Shown: piece by piece, positions 58,085 to 64,000 of the stretch
Layout: each line of letters opens with the position of its first letter
Position numbering within the stretch: the first letter of the stretch is position 1
Assembly (NCBI GenBank): GCA_021401465.1
Contig: JADDMT010000008.1
Coordinates: 62,001-126,000 of the forward strand
DNA: 64,000 nt
Source of the DNA: Teratosphaeria epicoccoides
Lineage: Eukaryota; Ascomycota; Dothideomycetes; Mycosphaerellales; Teratosphaeriaceae
Direction of reading: 5' to 3'
Translations under genes and position numbers: made by a program
Notes under the pieces: model-generated
Told to the model about the DNA's origin: nothing
Database searches by the model: none
Seen by the model: the letters and a program-made list of their open reading frames with translations, nothing else

Positions 58085-58374
58085 GTGAAGGGCAAGGCCC
58101 TAAGTCTTGGCACAGGCTAGGGCCTATGTAACGCGACCCCTGACGAGGCTAGCTAAGGCCAGCTATAAAAGACTAGACAGCTAGCAGATAGTCCCTCTCT
58201 CTCTATCGTACTTGTTAAATACCACATGAACCCCTATGTATACGTCGTTTACCTGTGACATTAAGTACGATTGATTTCACTATAGAAAGGCTATCTCCTA
58301 GCTAATTAACCCTAGTGTCTAAAGGATCCACGAACAAGGAAGCGTTAGCAGAAATGCGCTATGTCGTCAAGGGA
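58085..58374 (+). other. probable promoter/leader (LTR end) of element D
   Basis: Contains CTATAAAAGACTAGAC (TATA at 58164-58170) followed by a pyrimidine-rich start region and a leader to the first gag ATG at 58375. LTR borders cannot be set because no second copy is in the window. Confidence 0.4.
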
Positions 58375-61300
58375 ATGCATACCTAGTAACAGCAAATTAT
58401 GGCTAAGCTAACAGCTACGCGGGCCGCGCTAAATGAATCGGAGTCCTAATAGCGACAAAACCTAGGCACCCTGTCAGAGGACCTGCTAAAGGCTCTCGCG
58501 GACGCGCTAGCCGTAGCAACGCGTGCGAGTTCTAGCATAGAACTGACAGGACCCCGAGAGTAGAGGCTACTAATGTAGGACAGAAGAGCCGAATTATTTA
58601 GGGATTACCTGCTCTGTATTAGGAGTTCGCTTAGGGCGTACTCTAGGATAAAACCCCTAATAGGCGTAGATTATTACTAGAACATAATCTACGACACCTT
58701 CCCCGCTCGCTAGCGCGCCTAGATACGCCATTTCTGGGAGAAAGGAGGCCCGGACAGGGCGAAGGACCCTGAAGCTTTCCTCACGTAACTTAAGGCCATG
58801 TTCGCGGATAGTAACAAGACAGCGAAAGCTCTAGAATAGCTCACGAACCTCTAACACGCGGCAGGCTAGCCATAGCACGAGCACTAGCTAGAATTCGACG
58901 AACTCCTGCTGTTAGTAGGAGGGGACTAGTAGACAGATAACGCGAAGATTAGATACCTCAAGAATTCGTTCTCGAATCCCGCCAGGATGTACATAGCGAA
59001 CGTAAGAGATAAGAGAGACTACTACGCGTTTGCAGAGGAGGTCGAAAGGGTCATGACAAACTCCAAGGCAACCGACTAGTTTAAGGCGGCCCATAGGAGG
59101 TAGTTAAGGGAAAAGAATAAGGACTCTAAAGGTATTCCTATAGCTACTATGTAGATGCCTAACCCTAGGGTTAGATCCCGAATAGACGCGGATAGGGATA
59201 TAGTCATAGTACCGACTCGTACTATAGGAGACTAATATGACAGCAAAGGACCCTGACAAAACGACAGGGGAAAACAACGCGCTAAATAGGTAGACGCTAC
59301 AGAGAGAGAGAAACGCTAGGAGAATAACCTATGCTACTATTACAGAGTGTCTAGACACTAAGTCAAGGGGTGTCCCTACGCCTCGGCTATACCCCTAGCC
59401 TAGATTAACACAACTAGAGTGTCGCTATTACTAGAGGACGATAGAATAGCAGAGGAACCTAGGAGGAAAAACTCGGGAAAAGATTGACTCCTGCTTAGAG
59501 TCAGGAAGCAGGAGTAATAGAGACATTAGCAGAAGGATAGGAGAGAGTTAAGGGATCTATAGACAGGAACCTAATTTATACTGATGTAGTCCTAGCAAAT
59601 AATACTAGGACATTAGCTCTCATCGATAAGGGGTGCTAATGCTACGCTACAATTAACGGAGACCTAGTAAAAGGTCTCGGCTTAAGCTTAATAAGCAAAG
59701 AGTCGCGCATAGCAAGGGGCGTAACAGCGTCGATGCGAGACTCCGTAGTAGAAGGAGTAGTTGCCTTCTAGATAGAAATCGAGGGGTTCTAGCAACTAGT
59801 ATACGTATACGTAGTAAAGGATCTAGCCTTCCCCCTAATACTAGGGAACCCCTAGAAGGCTCACAATAAAGTGCGGACTACGCCAGAAAGGCGTCGGTAT
59901 TAGCATAGGAGAGCAGGACGGTAGATAGACAAAGAACGGAACTACTAAGAATACGAGGACCGCGGGAACTTTACCCGGGTATACGCGACCGTAATAGCGG
60001 ATGTTACGGAGGCCTTAAAGGCAAAGGAATATCTGACGCTAGACAAGTTAAGAGAGGCGCTACCTCTAGAGCTTTAGCACATGGCTCCGCTATTCTGCTG
60101 CCAAGAAGCGGAAAAATTAGCGCTACACTGCCCTAGTATTAACTACTACATCGAACTCCGCGAAGGACTAGACAGATCCTAACTAGCTCTGCCGTAGGGA
60201 CCCCTATACGGCATGTCGAAGGAGGAACTACTTGTTTTAAGGAAGTCCTTAGACGAACTGTTAGGGAAGGGATTCATTTAGCCTACTAACTTAGAGGCTA
60301 CGGCTCCTATGCTTTTTGTCCGGAAGCTAGGAGGAGGGCTCTAGTTCTACTACGATTACCGCGCCCTTAACGCGATCACAAAGCAAGATAGGTACCCCCT
60401 CCTGTTAATACCGGAGACCTTGAGGAACCTCACGGGCGCCTAGTAGCTTACTAAGGTAGACGTAGTGTCAGCCTTCTACTAAATCCGTATAGCGAAAGGC
60501 TATAAGTACAAGACAGCCTTTCGCATAAGGTTCGGTTCATTTAAATAGCTAGTATGTCTATTCGGTTTATCTAGGGCTCTAGTAACGTTCTAACGATATA
60601 TTAACACACTGCTACGCGAGGAATTAGACGACTGCGCCTCTGCGTACATAGACGACGTTATTATATATAGCGGCAGTTCGCGAGAAGACCATTTCGCTAA
60701 AGTAACGCAAGTACTCTAGAAGCTCTAGGACAGGGGCCTCTACCTTAACCCCAGGAAGAGCGAGTTTGCCAAAAAGGATATCAAGTACCTAGGGTTCATG
60801 ATCTATGCTAACAGAAAAGGCGTGGGGACTAAGCTAGAAAAGGTAGAGGCTATGCGTAACTAGGAGCGGCTAAAAACACAAAAGGAAGTCCGTAGATTCC
60901 TCGGCTTTGCTAACTACTACAGGATGTTTATCCCGAACTACTCGAAGATAGCTAGGCCCTTAACAGCGCTTACAGGGAAGGGCAGACCGTTCTCCTAGGG
61001 GGAACTCAAGGAGTCCGCGTTCAGAACGCTAAAAGCGAAGTTCTGTTTAGCGCTAGTCCTTTCTTAATAGAACCTAGAGCTGCCGATCTTTTTAGAGACT
61101 AACTGCAGCAGGTTTGCGTTAGAGGCGGCTCTCCTACAAGAAAGCAACAGAGTCCGGAGACTAGTAGGCTTCTTCTCGCAGAAACTTAATAAGGCGGAGA
61201 TTAATTACGACATCTATAACAAGGAGATGCTAGCTGTGATATCTAGCCTTAAGCTCTAGGGCCCCGAGCTGAAGTCGTGTAGGCCCTTCACTATTCTCAC

Positions 61301-63330
61301 GGACTACAAAAACCTAGAGTACTTCATGGTCAAGCGACAGCTGTCCGAGCGGCAGATACGGTAGTATGAGACCCTCGCGCAATTCTAGTTCTCCTTAGTA
61401 TATCGCCTAGGTGCTAAAGGAGTAGTCCTAGACGCATTGTCGAGATAAGAACAGGACACGCTAGGGGCAGAAGATAAGGAATCACGGTTTAAGAGGTTTT
61501 TAGACCTAGAAGTCATGGAGAGTTAGCCAGACCCTATAGACGAGAGCAGAGACGTCGTACTAATTACCTTGACTAGCCTACTACCTACTACCGTAGTAGA
61601 GAATGAACAGCAACTCGCTAACTCCGTAACCTCTAACTAGGAGCCTATTAGGCCGTTCTAGGACGCCACCCTTAATGACTTATAGGCAGCCATAGTAGAG
61701 AAAGACGAGCTGTACTCGACAGTGTTAAAAGTAGTAAAGGGCGGCTCCTAGGCGCTACTAGCTAGAGCGAGGCTGAAACTACAAGCGGGGGACTACAAGA
61801 TCGACAAGAGGGGCTTCCTGCGATACCGCGACAAACTATAGGTCCTAGGAGCAAACGACAGTTAGCCTAGGGGCGAGACCTCAGACTCTAGGGACGAAAG
61901 CGACAACATGCTTAGGATGAAGCTCATTTAGTCTGTGCATGATGCTACGGTATACGGGCACCTAGGACAGGACGCCACGACAATGATCCTAGGGCGCGAC
62001 TTCTACTAGCCGTTACTGTCTAAGCATGTCTGGCGGTTCCTAAGGAACTGCGACTACTATAGTCGTAACAAGGTATAGAGAGAGCACAAGCATAGACTAC
62101 TAAAGCTATTACTAGTTCCTGACAGATTCTTCTAGGAGATCTTAATGGACTTCATGACGGACCTGCCCGATTCCGAGGGATGTCGATACCTGTAGGTTAT
62201 CAAGGATCGCCTATACAAGTACGTAGTTTTGCAGGTAATGCCTAGCATAAAAGCAGAGGAATACGCGGAGAAGTTCATAGATTACTAGGCCTAGTACCAT
62301 GGAATGCTAACAGCTATTACGAGCGACTAGGGCACTAACTAGACTAGCACCTTCTAGACGACCTTCTGTAAAGGAATAGGCGTGTCCTAGCAGTTAAGCT
62401 CTACGTACTACCTATAAACAGACAGAGGCCCTAAACGCCTGAACTAAGAGGTGCAAGCGTACCTCCGGAACTATATTAACCATAAGTAATCCGACTAGAA
62501 GCGATAGCTCCCCATGGCTTAACTAGCGCTAAACAGGAGGTATTATTCGGGAATTAGCATGAGCCCCTTTTTCGCTACCTATAGCTACGAATCACAGGGC
62601 CCCGTACCTTTAACTAAGGACCCTGTAGGGCCTAGCCCGTTAAAAGCAGCCGAGAGGGCAAGGGCGTTTATAGGAAAGATTCGGGACATAACAGGAATCT
62701 GCCAAGCAACAATAGCGGCTTCCGCGTAAGAATAGGAGGAGTCTGCTAATAAACGCTAAAACCCCGCCCTAATTTATAAAGTTAGTGACAAGGTCTAGCT
62801 AGATCTGCAGAACTACACTACAGAGAGACCTAAGAAAAGCTTAGACGCTAAGCATGCGAAGTACATAGTAGCCAAAGTATTATTACTAGTCTCTATCTGC
62901 TTGACTAGGCTCCTAAACAATATACACCTAGTGTTCTATACCGACCTGCTAAGACTAGCGGGTAGAGACCCTATGCCTAGGCAGGAGAATAATGACAAAC
63001 AGCCGGACCCCTTTTTGTTTAAGTCGCACAAGGAGTAGTTAGTAGAGGAGGTACTCTGCGCGAGAGACAAGAGAAGGGGAAGAGGACGCAAGGTCCTAGT
63101 AAAATGGTCAGGGTACTACAAACCTACATAGGAGCCCCTAGAAAACCTAATAGACACTAAAGTAATAGACCGCTTCGAGCAGACTTAGGGAAGTGCGGAG
63201 AATAACGATAGCCCTAGAGAGAGGTAGGGCAAGAAGAAAAAGGAAACGAGATATAGGACTTAGCAAAGGGAGTCTAGCATTCGTAATAAGGAGTACAGGC
63301 GTTTAAGAAGGACAAAAGTTAGAGGGGGAA
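58375..63330 (+). pseudogene. Ty3/gypsy element D gag-pol, RIP-degraded
   Basis: Gag 58375-59250 has a retrotransposon gag core (PEAFLT near 58770, FDELLLLVGGD near 58898, NSFSNPARMYIANVRDKRDY near 58965) and a damaged knuckle near 59335-59390. Pol has a protease-like ALIDKGC near 59620, RT with YIDDV at about 60645-60659, RNase H (LETNCSRFALEAAL near 61095), integrase (GHLGQDATTMILGRDFY near 61955, EILMDFMTDLPDSEG near 62140) and a chromodomain-like KVLVKWSGYYKP at 63090-63130. Many TAG stops. A different family from A and B (YIDD rather than YLDD). Confidence 0.85.
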
Positions 63331-63349
63331 AATTGACATTAGGTAACTA

Positions 63350-64000
63350 TATATACAACAAAAGAAAAAACCCCCCCTAGCTGCGGGCCCCTACGCCAAG
63401 GATAGAGGACCCTAGCGACAATCATGCGAGATTGTTACTAGGGGCCCCGCAGCGAGGCCAGCCCCCCTACCGTCCGAGAGGCCCTCGCTAGACCCCCTAG
63501 ACCCGCCGACTAGGCTGCTGTCAGAGTCCCTGGCCTCTCGGTTAGGGCCCCGCGTAGTAGCGCCAGACTGACGCTGACGAGGGCTCTTGCCCTTACTAGC
63601 AACGTTCTCCTGCCGCCTACCTAAGGTAAGCGCTAGTAGAACGCCCCTAGACCTTCCGAACTATTAGCGCGCAGAAACACATAGAGTACGGGATAAACTC
63701 ACAGGAGGCCCTACTAGGCGACAGCAGCACCTACGGTCCCCATGACCTCCTAGGCTACGACGCTGCTTAAGGTTAGCGGCGTAATCATAGAGGACACTAA
63801 TGAAAAATACCCGGACAGTAGACCTGCTAACTGCAAAGGCCCTAAGGCCCTCTAGGCCTTGAGGACCTTCGACAGGTCGTTATGCGCGGTAGCACTATCG
63901 CGATGTTAGCTGTGCAAAACCCCCTAGGGAGCGGGTCATACCTGTCGGCGTCCTAGGAATAGGTCTAGGAGGCGTAGGAGACGTAGGCGAGGGCAGGGCT
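63350..64000 (-). pseudogene. possible antisense gene of element D, partial
   Basis: On the minus strand one frame stays nearly open from the window edge to about 63350, with roughly six stops in over 200 codons. It has a Pro/Thr-rich start, a segment FFISVLYDYAANLKQRRSLG and a Ser/Gly/Arg-rich part (KGKSPRQRQSGATTRGPN). It lies directly after pol, as in A and B. Partial and unverified. Confidence 0.3.
63381..63446. repeat. GC-rich inverted repeat after element D pol
   Basis: CTGCGGGCCCCTA at 63381 pairs with TAGGGGCCCCGCAG near 63433-63446, able to form a hairpin with a loop of about 38 bases. A second pair, CCGAGAGGCC near 63474 and GGCCTCTCGG near 63531, flanks the following 60 bases. Confidence 0.6.

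Larger units (their letters stand above)
41341..64000. mobile_element. nested LTR-retrotransposon island degraded by RIP-like mutation
   Basis: From about 41,340 the sequence changes abruptly: TAG and CTAG become very frequent, long open frames vanish and only retrotransposon-like protein remnants are found. Reading frames stay in register over kilobases but are cut by TAG, less often TAA, almost never TGA. CpG remains common. This fits CpA to TpA change on both strands (CAG to TAG, TGG to TAG), the hallmark of repeat-induced point mutation, and not CpG deamination. No host gene was recognised in these 22.7 kb. Confidence 0.88.

Noticed and set aside
41882..63330. TAG read as glutamine (alternative genetic code) in the transposon region
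   Set aside because: TAG also replaces Trp, and TAA appears at Gln positions. All host genes in the window use the standard code and end with TAA, TAG or TGA. CpA to TpA mutation explains the pattern.
41341..64000. CRISPR array or bacterial mobile element
   Set aside because: Repeats here are LTRs and nested transposons; the window is eukaryotic.

Overview
The window is nuclear DNA of a filamentous ascomycete, most likely a Dothideomycete close to Mycosphaerellales. Genes are compact and cut by 33-66 nt introns with GTRNGT, CTRAC and YAG signals. The gene set is fungal: a PTR2 peptide transporter, VPS28, a DUR3 urea transporter, a sorbitol/xylitol dehydrogenase, LCP5, TMA23, an SLN1-type hybrid histidine kinase, an aquaglyceroporin and many small secreted cysteine-rich proteins. 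The order assignment is inference.

Positions 1-41,150 are gene-rich. Housekeeping genes (VPS28, an EFM2-like methyltransferase, LCP5, TMA23) alternate with small secreted genes. Seven small secreted genes look intact (1542-1919, 9635-9904, 11401-11694, 21066-21435, 22191-22459, 23996-24366, 26437-26771). Three more copies are broken (2914-3340, 8863-9060, 10332-10620). Two duplicated families are visible. One is a tandem pair at 1.5-3.4 kb. The other is a four-member eight-cysteine family at 8.9-11.7 kb in which two copies are dead. The secreted gene at 26.4 kb has the hydrophobin pattern C-CC-C-C-CC-C. A decayed GH31 glycosidase lies at 28.9-31.1 kb. DUR3 and a polyol dehydrogenase are divergent across a promoter with GATA-factor sites. 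The SLN1 osmosensor and an aquaglyceroporin lie 3 kb apart with a paraoxonase-like gene between them.

From about 41,340 to the end the sequence is a nested transposon island. Three Ty3/gypsy gag-pol units with chromodomain-like ends (A 42.2-48.0, B 50.8-55.5, D 58.4-63.3 kb) still read in frame but are full of TAG and some TAA where Gln or Trp is expected, while CpG is kept. This is the mark of repeat-induced point mutation (CpA to TpA). A has a 363-bp LTR at each end, and a 633-bp TRIM-like element sits inside it.

The most unusual signal is in the stretch after pol. In A and B, and possibly D, it carries a decayed gene on the opposite strand. In A and B this gene has its own TATA box; in B it has two recognisable introns. 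A second partial copy of the A-type antisense gene lies inverted at 57.2-58.1 kb. Antisense genes between pol and the 3' LTR are known in plant Tat-lineage gypsy elements; finding them in RIP-degraded fungal chromoviruses would be worth checking.
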